Positions 35,203 to 45,422 are shown, counted from the stretch's first letter. The stretch is DNA of 64,000 bases from Rhodopirellula islandica (GCF_001027925.1 NZ_LECT01000043.1:62001-126000); one strand, 5' to 3'. Notes: generated by a model not told the origin, from the sequence alone. Numbers and translations: made by a program.

Positions 35203-38200
35203 TCATTCACGTGTCATGGCTTCATCCAAATTCAAAATCAGGCTGGCGGTGGTCTGCCAGGCCGCGGTTTCGGCAGCCACGCCTTCGCCAGGCGGCTCGG
35301 TTTGCCCAACCGTACAAAACTCCATCGCGTCTTCAAGATGGTCTGCGTAGTGCTCATTCACGCGGGTCCAGACGGATTGCAACGCGGCCAATTCCTGCGT
35401 GCTGAGTTTTCGCGATAGAACACGACTCGCCAGCTCATTCGCGTTGGATTCCCAGGTTGTTTTCTGGGACGACTCCGCCTGGCCAACGATCGCATCGGCA
35501 ATGGACCGAGATGATTCCAACATGGTTGTGTCGTTCATCAGCGTCAGTGCATGCAGCGGCGTGTTGGTGCGGCGAACGCCGACTTCGCAAACACGGCGTT
35601 GGGCACTGTCAAACAGAAACGTGGGGGCACTGCTGCGACGCCAAAATGCATACAAAGTGCGTCGGTACTGCCGATCCCCGAGACTGGGTTGATAGTCGAA
35701 CCGGCCCATGGTGATCTCCGCCCACACGCCCGGCGGTTGGTAGGGATAAACGGGCGGTCCACCGACGGTGGGATCCAGCAATCCAGACACCCGAAGGGCG
35801 TTGTCACGGATCATCCAGGCAGGCAAACGGAACCGAGGGGCTCTGGCCAGCAATCGGTTTTCGGGATCCCGTTCTAACAGCTCGGCCGTTGCCACACTGC
35901 TCTGCCGATACGTCTGGCTGGTCGCGATCAGCCGCAGGATGTGCCTCAGGTCCCAATCGTTTTCCATCAGCTCGACCGCCAACCAATCCAGCAATTTGGG
36001 GTGCGTTGGCAGTTCACCTTGCAAGCCGAAGTCGTCGGGGGTTCGAACCAACCCAGCACCGAACATCAGTTGCCACATGTGGTTGGCGGCAACACGAGCC
36101 GTGAGCGGGTTTTCGGGATCGACGATCCAGTTCGCCAGGTCCAACCGCGTGCGAGCCTTTTCGGCTGGCCAATCCAACACACTGGGCAGGACCGCGGGCT
36201 GGACCACATCGCCCTTGGCATCCCAGACGCCACGCAACAGCACGTGAGTGTCTCGCGGTTTTTCGCGTTCCTTCAACACCATGACTTTTCGCGGTTCGGA
36301 CTGTTTCTTTAGATCTGCAAGTTGTTTCCGTGCTCGTTTCAAACGATTGGATGCGAACTGGTATTCGTCATCGCCCAACAGAAACTGGTCAAGCAGACGC
36401 TGGCGGAGTTTCTCGTCGACCGGGGCGTCAGTTGTTTGCTCGTTGGAGTTCAGACGCTCAACAAGTTCTGAGATCGGAGACCCGCCGTCGACCCGCCGAA
36501 CCGTTTCGCCTTGTTCCGATGACAGGGAAATTCGGAACCGGCCGATATTGGCGTGCCCATGGGTGGATCGATGACGCAGCAACACGACGAATTGGTCCCC
36601 GGGTTCGACTTGCCAAGGTTGATCCAGTTCGTAGACACCGACGTGTTGTGAAATGGTTTCGGCACCGTCGGTTGTCCAACCGTCGCGAGCGTCATCGTTG
36701 AGTGTTTCGCGAATGCCGCCGTACTTGCTGTCCCAGTCGGTTTCGCGTTTTTTGTCGGCTTCGTAGTCGGCGATTGCCTGAGACAGATCCAGTTGGCTCT
36801 CGGAGGGACTGCCTTCGCGGCGGCCCATGGCGAGGACGCTGGTCAGTGTGAACTCACCGTTGCCGTCTCGTGCAAAACGTCCGTCCACATGCGACGGATG
36901 AGGAAACACTTCGATTCGGATCCCGGTGACACGAGGCATGCCACTGGGGATTTGCATGACCACTCGGTAGTCGTCTTGAACCGGCGTTGGCCCCTGCGTT
37001 TGCACGATTGCATCGGCTTCGAGTTCGAACTCGGTTCCCTCGCTGCTGTTCAGTTTCGGCGGCGGCGTGTGCCAAACCGAATGTTCGGAGCGTGGATTGC
37101 TTCGGAACTCTGACAACCATTTTTCGAAACGTTCCACCGCACACTGTTTCTCAGCGACTTCGGCTTCTTCGCACTGCGTGACAAACGTCGCGAATTCGTG
37201 GACTTGAGAATCAACGTTGGGGGATTCGAAATCGAGATAGGGCGTTGCTTTCATCCCCGCTCGCCCATCCTCGTCGATGCTATTGAAGTAGGCCGCCAAC
37301 GAGTAGTAATCGTGATGCGTGATGGGATCAAATTTGTGCGTGTGGCACTGCACGCAGCCGAGCGTCAGCCCCAACCAAACCGTGCCGGTCGTGTTGACTC
37401 GGTCGATGACGTAGTCGATGCGAGATTCTTCGGGGTCGCGGCCGCCTTCGCCGTTCGTCATGTGATTGCGATGAAAACACGTCGCCAATTTTTGTTCGGC
37501 GGTTGCATCCGGCAACAGGTCGCCAGCGAATTGTTCGATCGTGAATTCGTCAAACGGTCGGTTCTTGTCGAATTGTTCGATCACCCAATCCCGCCAAGGC
37601 CAATTTTCGCGAGTCCCATCTTGTTGAAAGCCGTCGGAATCGGAATAGCGAGCGGCGTCGAGCCACCACATCGCCATGCGTTCGGCATGATGCGGCGATT
37701 CGAGAAACTGATCCACGAACCGGGGCCATTGAGCATCCATCCACGCCGCATCGATGTCCTCGGGCAATTCCGCGATTTGCGCCGGCGTCGGTGACATGCC
37801 CGTCAAGTCAAACGCGAAACGCCGCAACTGTGTGACTGGCGGCGCGAGTGGACTGAGCGTCAGACCGTTCTCTGCGAGTTTCTCGACCACAAACGCGTCG
37901 ATCGGATGCGGTGCCGTGTCAGGAACGCTGGGCCGGGTCAGCTTTTCGAACGACCAGTGCTTTCCCCATTTGGCACCATCCAGAATCCATTGCCGGATCG
38001 CCTCGCGTTCCTTGTCGCTGAGCGGTTTCCGATGCGAATCCGTCGGCGGCATGACCGCGTCTTCGTCATCCGAAACGATCCGATTCCAAAGCTCACTGTT
38101 GTCGAGATCGCCGGCCTGCACCGCCGCGTAGCCACCGCGGTCTTCCTTGGCGGCCGATTCAAGGTCCAATCTTAAGTCCGCTTCGCGATTGCCTTCATCA

Positions 38201-38397
38201 GGTCCATGGCAATGAAAGCAGCGATCCGACAGAACCGGCAGAACGTCACGCGAAAACGAAACCTCGTCGGCCGGAGCGACGGACGCATCCATCGATCCAA
38301 GTGACAACAGAACGACGAGCGCCCCGCAAAGAGTTCTGAATCGGCAAGTCAATGGACTTTTGTTTTTTGCCCGCATGCCCTTCACTGCACCGGACAT
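35203..38397 (-). CDS. PSD1/DUF1549/DUF1553 planctomycete cytochrome-like protein
   Basis: The 1,064-residue exported protein starts with a basic leader and a hydrophobic segment (LCGALVVLLSLGSMDASVAP). A planctomycete cytochrome C domain (PSCyt1) follows, with the haem motif C60-F-H-C-H64 and GPDEGNREADLRLD. DUF1549 comes next (HPIDAFVVEKLAENGL, then RMAMWWLDAARYSDSDGFQQ), with a lectin-like insert in the middle. DUF1553 is at the C-terminal end (NPLTARVAANHMWQLMFGAG, RTNTPLHALTLMND). I start at the ATG at 38395-38397; an ATG at 38374-38376 with GAAGG just upstream is possible. It is the first gene of the pair with DUF1501. A PAS-AraC regulator is divergent and may control it. Confidence 0.93.
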   Translation of the reverse strand: MSGAVKGMRAKNKSPLTCRFRTLCGALVVLLSLGSMDASVAPADEVSFSRDVLPVLSDRCFHCHGPDEGNREADLRLDLESAAKEDRGGYAAVQAGDLDNSELWNRIVSDDEDAVMPPTDSHRKPLSDKEREAIRQWILDGAKWGKHWSFEKLTRPSVPDTAPHPIDAFVVEKLAENGLTLSPLAPPVTQLRRFAFDLTGMSPTPAQIAELPEDIDAAWMDAQWPRFVDQFLESPHHAERMAMWWLDAARYSDSDGFQQDGTRENWPWRDWVIEQFDKNRPFDEFTIEQFAGDLLPDATAEQKLATCFHRNHMTNGEGGRDPEESRIDYVIDRVNTTGTVWLGLTLGCVQCHTHKFDPITHHDYYSLAAYFNSIDEDGRAGMKATPYLDFESPNVDSQVHEFATFVTQCEEAEVAEKQCAVERFEKWLSEFRSNPRSEHSVWHTPPPKLNSSEGTEFELEADAIVQTQGPTPVQDDYRVVMQIPSGMPRVTGIRIEVFPHPSHVDGRFARDGNGEFTLTSVLAMGRREGSPSESQLDLSQAIADYEADKKRETDWDSKYGGIRETLNDDARDGWTTDGAETISQHVGVYELDQPWQVEPGDQFVVLLRHRSTHGHANIGRFRISLSSEQGETVRRVDGGSPISELVERLNSNEQTTDAPVDEKLRQRLLDQFLLGDDEYQFASNRLKRARKQLADLKKQSEPRKVMVLKEREKPRDTHVLLRGVWDAKGDVVQPAVLPSVLDWPAEKARTRLDLANWIVDPENPLTARVAANHMWQLMFGAGLVRTPDDFGLQGELPTHPKLLDWLAVELMENDWDLRHILRLIATSQTYRQSSVATAELLERDPENRLLARAPRFRLPAWMIRDNALRVSGLLDPTVGGPPVYPYQPPGVWAEITMGRFDYQPSLGDRQYRRTLYAFWRRSSAPTFLFDSAQRRVCEVGVRRTNTPLHALTLMNDTTMLESSRSIADAIVGQAESSQKTTWESNANELASRVLSRKLSTQELAALQSVWTRVNEHYADHLEDAMEFCTVGQTEPPGEGVAAETAAWQTTASLILNLDEAMTRE

Positions 38398-38629
38398 TTG
38401 AATCTCGCGTGACGATGGTTGCCGGGACACAGGCGACTGGTTCGGGCATCTGCGATCAGGGACGATGAGTTCACTCATGCAATGGGTGTGACAGGGCAGG
38501 GAACGATCAAACAACGCAAAACGGAGACAACTGTGGAGTCAGCGATACGGCGTCGTTCAGGCTTTGATTATTGTCCATTCACGAGTGGATGTCTTGCTGA
38601 TTCATTGCATCGATTTGTAAAATCCTCGC

Positions 38630-39394
38630 ATGGCCAAACCCACACCTGACGTCACAGACTGGCGAAACGAAGTCTTCGGAAGCATTGTCAATCCCTTGGC
38701 ATGCTTGGAGCTATTCGATTATTTGCCACAGGTTTACATGTACGTCAAAGCTGCCGATGGACGTTACTTGCGAGCCAATCGCGTGGTCTGCCGGGTTGTG
38801 GGGGTGAACGATGAATCGGCGATCATTGGGAAGACCGACTTCGATTTCTTCCCACCCGCCATCGCGACGCAGTACGTCGAAGAGGACCGGCGAGTGGTCG
38901 CATCGGGGGCAACGCTGACCGATCAGGTATGGTTGGTTCCCGACAGTCGCGGCGTGCCGCAGATCTATTCGTGCAACAAGATCCCTCTGCTCGACCAAGC
39001 AGGCGACGTGGTGGCGTTGGCAGGAGTGAAACGGCCGTACCATGATTCCGAGGCACCGGAGAGCGGGCACTTGCGACTGTTGAAAGTGGTCCAGTTCGTG
39101 ACGCAACATTACGGCGATGAAATCTCGGTGTCGGATTTGGCTCGCGAAGCCAACCTGTCACAGAGCCAATTGCACCGTGAATTCACTCGTTTGTTTGGAA
39201 TCACACCCAACCACTACATTCGGGAAGTCCGGGTGGGTGTGGCCAGGCACCTGTTGGAGACCACCCAAGAAGCCGTCGGAGTGATCGCTGCCAGCACTGG
39301 TTTCTACGACCAGAGCCATCTGACCCGGCAGTTCAAATCCTCGACCGGGATCACTCCGACGGAATATCGTCGCATGTACAGTCCGCTGGAGTGA
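38630..39394 (+). CDS. PAS-domain AraC-family transcriptional regulator
   Basis: The 254-residue DNA-binding regulator has an N-terminal PAS domain at about 25-135 (LPQVYMYVKAADGRYLRANR, then GKTDFDFFPPAIATQYVEED), which likely senses a small ligand. The C-terminal AraC-type double helix-turn-helix is at about 150-252. Its first helix pair is in ISVSDLAREANLSQSQLHRE, and the second ends with the family signature GFYDQSHLTRQFKSSTGITP. The gene is divergent from the PSD1/DUF1501 pair across 232 bases, so control of that operon is the first hypothesis. No operator repeat was identified. Confidence 0.93.
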   Translation: MAKPTPDVTDWRNEVFGSIVNPLACLELFDYLPQVYMYVKAADGRYLRANRVVCRVVGVNDESAIIGKTDFDFFPPAIATQYVEEDRRVVASGATLTDQVWLVPDSRGVPQIYSCNKIPLLDQAGDVVALAGVKRPYHDSEAPESGHLRLLKVVQFVTQHYGDEISVSDLAREANLSQSQLHREFTRLFGITPNHYIREVRVGVARHLLETTQEAVGVIAASTGFYDQSHLTRQFKSSTGITPTEYRRMYSPLE

Positions 39395-39780
39395 GACAGC
39401 AGCTGGATTGAGACAGGCTGGAACGTTGCCGTTGCCCGGTGAACGCCGGGACCTACCGATGGTTTGAATCGCAAAGGCCGCACCGAAAGTTCCCAAATTG
39501 AGACGGATGGCAGCCGAAAATGCGACACTTTCGACGACACTCGGGACGGGCGTGATGGACCGAAAGACTCCAGTTCGAGTGCCGAACTGGAACTGTTTGG
39601 TTCATTTGCTTTCAAATCGGTTGCGGAGGGGCCGAGCAAGTCCCCTTGGTAGCGTCAAACCTGGCGTTTTCAGCAATCTGGGCGATTTCCCTCAAGTCGT
39701 TCAGGCATTGGCACACAAGCTGCAATCCAAGCGATCCAACGCAACCAGATTTTCTCACCAGACATTCACTTGGATCCACC
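39395..39780. other. Intergenic region
   Basis: No gene is convincing in this 386-base gap. A small hairpin at 39435-39450 (CCCGG and CCGGG around TGAACG) lies 40 bases after the AraC stop and could weakly end that transcript. The open frame of the next gene extends back to 39646, but the extra residues look non-coding. Confidence 0.45.
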
Positions 39781-41262
39781 ATGGCCACCGTCGACCTGCA
39801 TTCCGCCGGCAATCATTCGCAGTCCCGCGAGCACCAACGCCCGTGGAGTGAGAGATTCGATGGGAGTGCGTCGTTGCCGAGGATTCGAGTCAGTGCGTGG
39901 TGGACGATGCTGGCGTGCAGCATGGTTGCGTTGGGCACGAGCAGCTACCTCGCGTTCACAGCGTTCACGTCGTCCCCTGTGGCAGGATGCGGCGGCGGGA
40001 GTCTGTTTGATTGCAGCCACGTGCTACATAGTCGCTGGTCCAAGGTGGGAGCCCTGCCGGTCAGTGTGCCAGCCATCCTGACTCATCTCAGCGTGATCTC
40101 GCTGCTGCTGTTCCGTCCGATCAGCGTTTTTTGGAAACGCATTCGCTGGGGCGCTCTCGGCGTGGTTGCTCTGACGGCCGGGGGAGCCGCGATTTGGTTC
40201 ATTGGACTGCAAGTCTTTGCTCTGGGCCACCTTTGCCCGTATTGCATGGTCGCTCACGTCGCGGGAATCGTCTTGGCGGGTACGTTCCTCTACAGCCGCC
40301 CCGCGCAGGCACCGCCGCTGCGTCTGCTGTGTTCAGTCGCCGCAGTCGGGTTGGCCGCGATGATCACACTGCAAGTGGCAACGGAACCGGCACCGACGTT
40401 TGAGGTGATCGATCACAGCGCCCAACCGGCCATGTTTGAGGCGCCGGGAACGGTTGAATCGCCAGGAACATTCGAAGCACCGGGCGTGTTCGAAGCCCCT
40501 GCGAGCGGCGAATCCGCTCAAGGTGGCGAGATCGAAGGCTTGTTTGCTGCCCCCGAATCGGTCAGCACAAACCGGGAAGCAACCGAATGGCTCGATCAAG
40601 TTGCTAGCTTCGATCCCTCTCGCTTGGCCATGGCGTTGATTTATCCCGCGTCGTTGCTGACCTCGGAGGTTGCCGCGGAACCAGACCAGACCCCGAAGAC
40701 GGCTGAGATTCTTGGCGGAGTTCGGTTGGCAACCAAGGATTGGCCGCTCATCGGAAAGCCGGATGCGGAGATGGTGCTGGTGGAGATGTTCGATTACACC
40801 TGCCCGCATTGCCAGCGCACTCACGAGTCGCTGGAAGCCGCCCAAGAACACTTTGGTGATCGATTGGCAGTGATCGTGTTGCCGGTTCCTTTGGACGGTC
40901 GCTGCAACCCTGCGATTCAAAGCACCAACGCGATGCACCGCGAAGCTTGTGATTTGGCAAAGCTGGCGGTTGCTGTCTGGATCGTCGACCGGGAGAAGTT
41001 CGCTGAATTCCATTCGTACATGTTCGAATCCAAGCCGACGCTTGCTCAAGCCACGTCACACGCCTCGCAATTGGTCGACGATGCGAAATTGAAATCAACC
41101 ATGAGCAGTCCCACCCCGACCGAGTACATCCAAAAGCACGTGCAGCTGTATCAACGAGCGGGCTCGGGAACGATCCCCAAGTTACTGTTCCCAAAGACAA
41201 CGACCGTGGGTGCGGTGGAATCTTCCCAGGCGATGATTCGATTGATCGAGCAACACCTGTAG
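39781..41262 (+). CDS. VKOR-thioredoxin fusion (disulfide bond formation)
   Basis: The 493-residue fusion starts at the ATG at 39781. Residues 40-200 are a vitamin K epoxide reductase-like membrane domain. Cys70 and Cys78 (in LFDCSHVLHSRWS) are the loop cysteines, and C152-P-Y-C155 is the quinone-linked active site. Residues about 310-493 form a DsbA/thioredoxin-like domain with C341-P-H-C344. Together these reoxidise a thiol oxidant with quinone, the DsbB plus DsbA role in one chain. The linker holds a degenerate repeat of FEAPG units (about 219-240). The gene appears to be a single-gene unit, ending at a strong palindrome. Confidence 0.94.
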   Translation: MATVDLHSAGNHSQSREHQRPWSERFDGSASLPRIRVSAWWTMLACSMVALGTSSYLAFTAFTSSPVAGCGGGSLFDCSHVLHSRWSKVGALPVSVPAILTHLSVISLLLFRPISVFWKRIRWGALGVVALTAGGAAIWFIGLQVFALGHLCPYCMVAHVAGIVLAGTFLYSRPAQAPPLRLLCSVAAVGLAAMITLQVATEPAPTFEVIDHSAQPAMFEAPGTVESPGTFEAPGVFEAPASGESAQGGEIEGLFAAPESVSTNREATEWLDQVASFDPSRLAMALIYPASLLTSEVAAEPDQTPKTAEILGGVRLATKDWPLIGKPDAEMVLVEMFDYTCPHCQRTHESLEAAQEHFGDRLAVIVLPVPLDGRCNPAIQSTNAMHREACDLAKLAVAVWIVDREKFAEFHSYMFESKPTLAQATSHASQLVDDAKLKSTMSSPTPTEYIQKHVQLYQRAGSGTIPKLLFPKTTTVGAVESSQAMIRLIEQHL

Positions 41263-41272
41263 GAACGAATTT

Positions 41273-41340
41273 GGCATACGATTCCGCCTGTGATCGAGCA
41301 GCACACCTTCCGGTTCCGTCACAGGCTGGAAGCGTATGCC
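41273..41340. repeat. Long inverted repeat between convergent genes
   Basis: The left arm at 41273-41293 and the right arm at 41319-41340 pair over about 20 bases with one mismatch and one bulged base. The arms end in GGCATACG and CGTATGCC, and the loop is 25 bases. It fills the gap between the convergent VKOR fusion and the hypothetical gene at 41351. A two-way terminator role is plausible, but there is no T run. Confidence 0.8.
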
Positions 41341-41350
41341 ACTTTCTTCC

Positions 41351-41818
41351 TCAGCTTGCAGCGTCGATTCGCAAGGCGACTTCTGCGACGCAGCGTGGAA
41401 GGTCCGATTGCGTTTGAGCTCGCAGCTCGATCTCAATCTGGTTTTGCCCCTTCCGCGGTTGTGGCACCGGCAACAGGTTTGATTCCTGCTGTCCAGCTCC
41501 TGCCGGGCCACCTGAGCCGATGACGACTTCGTTCAATCGAACCACGAAATGGTCCTTCAAGGCGGGAATGATTTCGATCGAGAGCTGATCGGATTCTTCC
41601 AGTCCCGTGGGGCAATTGAAATGCCGGCGATAGATGGCATGATATTCAGCCGACGATTGATCGCCCTTGCCGCTCTCGGCGCGAGAGACTTCGGCCATCG
41701 AGACCTCGTCGTTCGCCGAAGCGTCCGGCACATGGACACGCTCGGCTCGATGAAGCGATTGTCCATCGCGAAAAATTTCGCGGGTCCAGGGGCGGCGCAA
41801 TCGAATGCGGTGAGTCAT
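41351..41818 (-). CDS. Hypothetical protein
   Basis: This gene would code for 155 residues from the ATG at 41816-41818 ([20 protein letters not shown]) and was not recognised. The first 30 residues are basic with Trp and Phe. The C-terminal 80 residues look like an ordered beta domain ([20 protein letters not shown], then [13 protein letters not shown]). It has no signal peptide or membrane helix. It is divergent from truA, with 28 bases between the starts. I call it a gene because of its protein-like composition and clean fit between the palindrome and truA. Confidence 0.6.
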   Translation of the reverse strand: MTHRIRLRRPWTREIFRDGQSLHRAERVHVPDASANDEVSMAEVSRAESGKGDQSSAEYHAIYRRHFNCPTGLEESDQLSIEIIPALKDHFVVRLNEVVIGSGGPAGAGQQESNLLPVPQPRKGQNQIEIELRAQTQSDLPRCVAEVALRIDAAS

Positions 41819-41846
41819 CGAGATCCGGTCTCCACAGAGAATTGAA

Positions 41847-42692
41847 TTGCAAGCCAACGATCGAACTCGCACGCCTCGTCCTCGCACGTTTCATCTGACG
41901 GTGGCATACGACGGCACCGAATATTGTGGCTGGCAAGTCCAGCCTGACCAGCGGTCGATCCAATCGGAACTGGAACGCGTGATTCAGCCGCTGGCAGGAC
42001 GCCCGGTTCGAATATTGGGCAGCGGTCGAACCGACGCGGGCGTCCACGCGATCGGGCAAGTCGCACGGTGCGTGCTGCCAAAGTGGAACGCCGGTCCGGT
42101 CGCCTTGCTGCGAGCGATCAACAGCAAGTTGCCCGACGACATTCGCGTCAAAGCCGTCCGCGAAACGCGAGAACGGTTTCACCCCATCGCCGATGCCACC
42201 GGCAAGCGATACCAATACATGGTGCAAATTGGTGGTGGACGTGATCCTTTCGCCAATCGATTCGTGCACCGCGTCGGCGGCCCGATTGATCATGCCGCGA
42301 TGCAAGCGGCGGCGGCCAAGTTCGTCGGACGCCATGACTTCGTCGCGTTTCAAGGAACGGGTGCCCAACGGCCCTCCACCGTGCGAACGATCCATTCAGC
42401 CAGATGGTTCCGCCGAACCGCGAATGATCCCACCGGGGCAGAACTCGATGGCGAACACTGGTGCTTTGAAATTGAAGGCGAGGGATTTCTTTACAACATG
42501 GTTCGCAACTTGATCGGCACGATGCTGGAAGTCGGACGCGGCCGCAAACCGCTGGAGTGGATCGACGAGGTCTTCGCCAGTCGCGATCGCAAGCAGGCCG
42601 GTCCAACCGCTCCGCCTCAGGGGTTGTTTCTGTGCCGAGTGGATTACACGGACGAAGTCTTTGAACTGGATGAGCTTGATTCGGGCGGCTGA
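41847..42692 (+). CDS. truA: tRNA pseudouridine synthase A
   Basis: TruA converts uridines 38-40 of the tRNA anticodon arm to pseudouridine. The catalytic Asp63 is in [11 protein letters not shown]. Other family segments are [20 protein letters not shown] at the N-terminus, [34 protein letters not shown], and [20 protein letters not shown] near the C-terminus. The 281-residue length is typical. No ATG is available near the start. The TTG at 41847 fits the expected N-terminus, with AGAG about eight bases upstream. Confidence 0.96.
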   Translation: MQANDRTRTPRPRTFHLTVAYDGTEYCGWQVQPDQRSIQSELERVIQPLAGRPVRILGSGRTDAGVHAIGQVARCVLPKWNAGPVALLRAINSKLPDDIRVKAVRETRERFHPIADATGKRYQYMVQIGGGRDPFANRFVHRVGGPIDHAAMQAAAAKFVGRHDFVAFQGTGAQRPSTVRTIHSARWFRRTANDPTGAELDGEHWCFEIEGEGFLYNMVRNLIGTMLEVGRGRKPLEWIDEVFASRDRKQAGPTAPPQGLFLCRVDYTDEVFELDELDSGG

Positions 42693-42967
42693 GCTGATCC
42701 AAGTGGACCGACGGTCAAACGCAAGGCAACCAGACGCGAAAAACCGGCAAATCAGTTTCGCTTTTGCTATGATCCCTCTCTCTGGGATCGTCTCGTCATC
42801 GGGGAGTGGCGGGACCCGTCCGGCGTGTCATCCGAAGGAACACACACCGCCGTTGAGACAGAAGACGCCAAAATCGATTCCCCAGAGATCCTCCCCAGAG
42901 GTTTTGCATAATTCGCGGACGACCACAGAGCGGTCGGACCAGATCTTCTCCTCCAAAACGCGAACAA

Positions 42968-43882
42968 TTGTTACTGGTGTCCGAAAGCTCCGCACAACTG
43001 ATCCTTGCCTCCGGAAGTCGAGCTGGCTTGGTCGCCGCCATTCGCACCGGCTACTACGTGATCGGTCGGGACCGCGGATGCCAGATTCGTCCCAAGAGTC
43101 GTTCCGTCAGCCGGAAACATTGCCTGTTGCACTGGGAAACGCCCACGGATTCGGAACCTCGGTTTCGCATCTTTGATTTGGACAGCACCAGTGGCACGCG
43201 GGTCAACGGAACTCGCATCCCCGCCCGAACCTGGGTGGAGTTGATTGACGGTGCCGAACTTCGTTGCGGAAAGATCACGTTCGCCCTCGCGATCGCTGCG
43301 GCTGGAAACGCGGACTCCCGGTGTTCACTGGATGATCGGGAGGCCCCGACTGGAGAAACAGCCGACGCTGCCACCGCGGCAAACGCTTCGATGTTGGAGG
43401 GAGACGCGTGGCAAGAAATCGACATCGCATCGTTTCTACAGGTTGCCCCGACGGTCACGCAAAAAGCTGGTCACGACGATATCCGCGCCAATGCCTCCAA
43501 CCCCGCCCCACAAGGAACTGAATCGGGAATCTTCGAGAGCGATGAAGACTTTTCCGATGACGAAACGGCGGAAGACTCCGATCAATCGTCATCGAGTATC
43601 AACGCCGCGCCCCAGATGACAGACTCCAAGAATCCAAATCCTGAAGCCAACCAGGACTTTGGGAACAGACATGCCACCGAGAAAAATCCGGATCATGAGA
43701 AGAACCAGGGCACTCAAAAGTCCCCTTCTCTAAATGCAACCGATTCCAGGTTGGTCGATCGAAACCAAATCAAGATTTTCGCCGCGCTCGTGATGACCAT
43801 CGCCTTGTTCGGCTTGGGTGGCTACCAAGTCATGCAGTTTTGGCAGGGTCCCGACGTTCGAATTGTCGACGGAATTGACTGA
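42968..43882 (+). CDS. FHA-domain membrane protein
   Basis: The product, up to 304 residues, has an N-terminal forkhead-associated domain (about 10-110) with GYYVIGRDRGCQI, SRSVSRKHCLLHW and STSGTRVNG. FHA domains bind phosphothreonine and often work with Ser/Thr kinases, which are numerous in planctomycetes. The middle (about 120-255) is a low-complexity Asp/Glu/Ser/Asn region. Near the C-terminus one transmembrane helix (IFAALVMTIALFGLGGYQV) leaves a short tail outside, so the FHA domain should face the cytoplasm. The start is TTG at 42968 or GTG at 42977. It ends 61 bases before the flippase gene on the same strand. Confidence 0.88.
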   Translation: MLLVSESSAQLILASGSRAGLVAAIRTGYYVIGRDRGCQIRPKSRSVSRKHCLLHWETPTDSEPRFRIFDLDSTSGTRVNGTRIPARTWVELIDGAELRCGKITFALAIAAAGNADSRCSLDDREAPTGETADAATAANASMLEGDAWQEIDIASFLQVAPTVTQKAGHDDIRANASNPAPQGTESGIFESDEDFSDDETAEDSDQSSSSINAAPQMTDSKNPNPEANQDFGNRHATEKNPDHEKNQGTQKSPSLNATDSRLVDRNQIKIFAALVMTIALFGLGGYQVMQFWQGPDVRIVDGID

Positions 43883-43943
43883 TGGATTCGAACGACTGGG
43901 GGTCAAGGCGGATGCACTGATCGCAACTATACTGCTCCGCAAT

Positions 43944-45422
43944 ATGACCTCAGATCCCCTCTCTACCGACCCGAACTCGCCGGATCCGTCCGGACACCCG
44001 GGCGATCGGTCTGACGTCTTCGATCAGAAATCGGCGTCGTGCAACGGATCCAGCTCAGGCACCAGCACCTGCTCCCCCTCGATTTCGTGTTCTGATTCTG
44101 GCCTGGCGATCGCTGGCGAGGCAACGCCAGGGCCGGCGGATGGCATCTGCTCGGAAGCACCAAACAACAGCAATCCAGCCCGCAGCAAACTCGCGAAAGC
44201 GATTTCGTTTAGCCAGACGGTTGGGTTCGCGTTTGCAATTGTCGCTCTGCAAATGGGCCAAGGCATCTTGTTGGCCCGATTGCTGGGCCCGATCGGGCGA
44301 GGCGAGTACGCAACGACAGTGTTGTACGTGCAGATGGCGCTCTACGTCGGGTTGTTCGGCGGGATCGAAGTCATCTGTCGCTACGCAGCGGATCGCACCG
44401 TTGAGACAATCAAACTTCGACGAGCGGCGATGTGGTTGGGGCTGACCACCGGAGTCATCACGACCGGATTGGTTGTGGCCTGCAACGTGATCGCCTTGCC
44501 CGACGAAAAAGCGTACCTGATGTCGTTGGGTTGCCTGTGTGCGTTCAGTGTCATCGGCCAACACGTGATGCTGATTATGACCGCCGTCGATCGTGGAGCG
44601 GGCGACTTCACCCGGTACAACGTCCGCCGTTTCATCGCCGCCGCAGCGTTCCCGGCCCTGTTGTTGGTCGCAGCATTGGTAACCGAAGTGACGCTGACCC
44701 TCGCGTGCGTGCTGTTCGTCATCGCATCCGCGCTTTCGATGGCCGCCTGCGTGGTTGGACTGCCTCAAATCGCCACCGGGGAGAGCGAACCGCCGGTCAA
44801 CCAGTTGCTCAAGGAAAGCCGCCCCTACGGGGTTTCCATGTTGGCGACTGATCTGTTCGAGCGGTTGGATTTGTTGCTGGTGATGTGGTTGGTGCCGTTG
44901 CTGACGCAGGGTTTCTACGCGGCGATGGTTCCGGTCGTTTACCCGTTGACGGTGATCCCCAACACACTGGGAATTTACCTGTTCAACACCGCTGCCGATC
45001 GCAGCAAGCGTTTGCAGACATCGGATGTGCACCGGATCCTCGGTGGTTCGATCGCAATTCAAACGGTGTCCACGATCGCGTTCATGATCGTGATCGGTCC
45101 GTTGGTGCGTCTGGTTTACGGCGAGGAATTTGCACCCGCGATTGTGTTCGCTTGGTGGCTGGCACCGGTCTCGGCGATCAAAGGCATCCTGCAAGGGCTA
45201 GACAGTTACGTCAAAGGCCGAGGCAAACCGCTGGCCCCGATTCGTTGCCGAATCGTCGCAGCGATCGTGATGCTGGGTTTGACCGCCGCCTTCGTGGGCA
45301 CCTATGGTGCAATCGCAATCGCGGCGGCAGCGCTCGTGGGCCAGGTCATCTGCTTGGTTTGGCTGTCCGCGATTGTCTACGCCGACGTTCGCGAACAGAA
45401 CGCTGAGATGGAACCGAGCTGA
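43944..45422 (+). CDS. MOP-superfamily flippase (oligosaccharide/polysaccharide export)
   Basis: This 492-residue polytopic membrane protein has about 12-14 hydrophobic segments of the Wzx/MATE-like type. A hydrophilic, Ser/Cys/Pro-rich leader of about 75 residues precedes the first helix region (SFSQTVGFAFAIVALQMGQG, ILLARLLGPIGRGEY), which is a typical start for polysaccharide flippases. I start at the ATG at 43944. The open frame reaches back into the FHA gene, but that part is a shadow. The likely role is flipping of a lipid-linked sugar across the inner membrane. No glycosyltransferase genes are nearby. It converges with a sulfatase, with only 24 bases between stops. Confidence 0.85.
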   Translation: MTSDPLSTDPNSPDPSGHPGDRSDVFDQKSASCNGSSSGTSTCSPSISCSDSGLAIAGEATPGPADGICSEAPNNSNPARSKLAKAISFSQTVGFAFAIVALQMGQGILLARLLGPIGRGEYATTVLYVQMALYVGLFGGIEVICRYAADRTVETIKLRRAAMWLGLTTGVITTGLVVACNVIALPDEKAYLMSLGCLCAFSVIGQHVMLIMTAVDRGAGDFTRYNVRRFIAAAAFPALLLVAALVTEVTLTLACVLFVIASALSMAACVVGLPQIATGESEPPVNQLLKESRPYGVSMLATDLFERLDLLLVMWLVPLLTQGFYAAMVPVVYPLTVIPNTLGIYLFNTAADRSKRLQTSDVHRILGGSIAIQTVSTIAFMIVIGPLVRLVYGEEFAPAIVFAWWLAPVSAIKGILQGLDSYVKGRGKPLAPIRCRIVAAIVMLGLTAAFVGTYGAIAIAAAALVGQVICLVWLSAIVYADVREQNAEMEPS

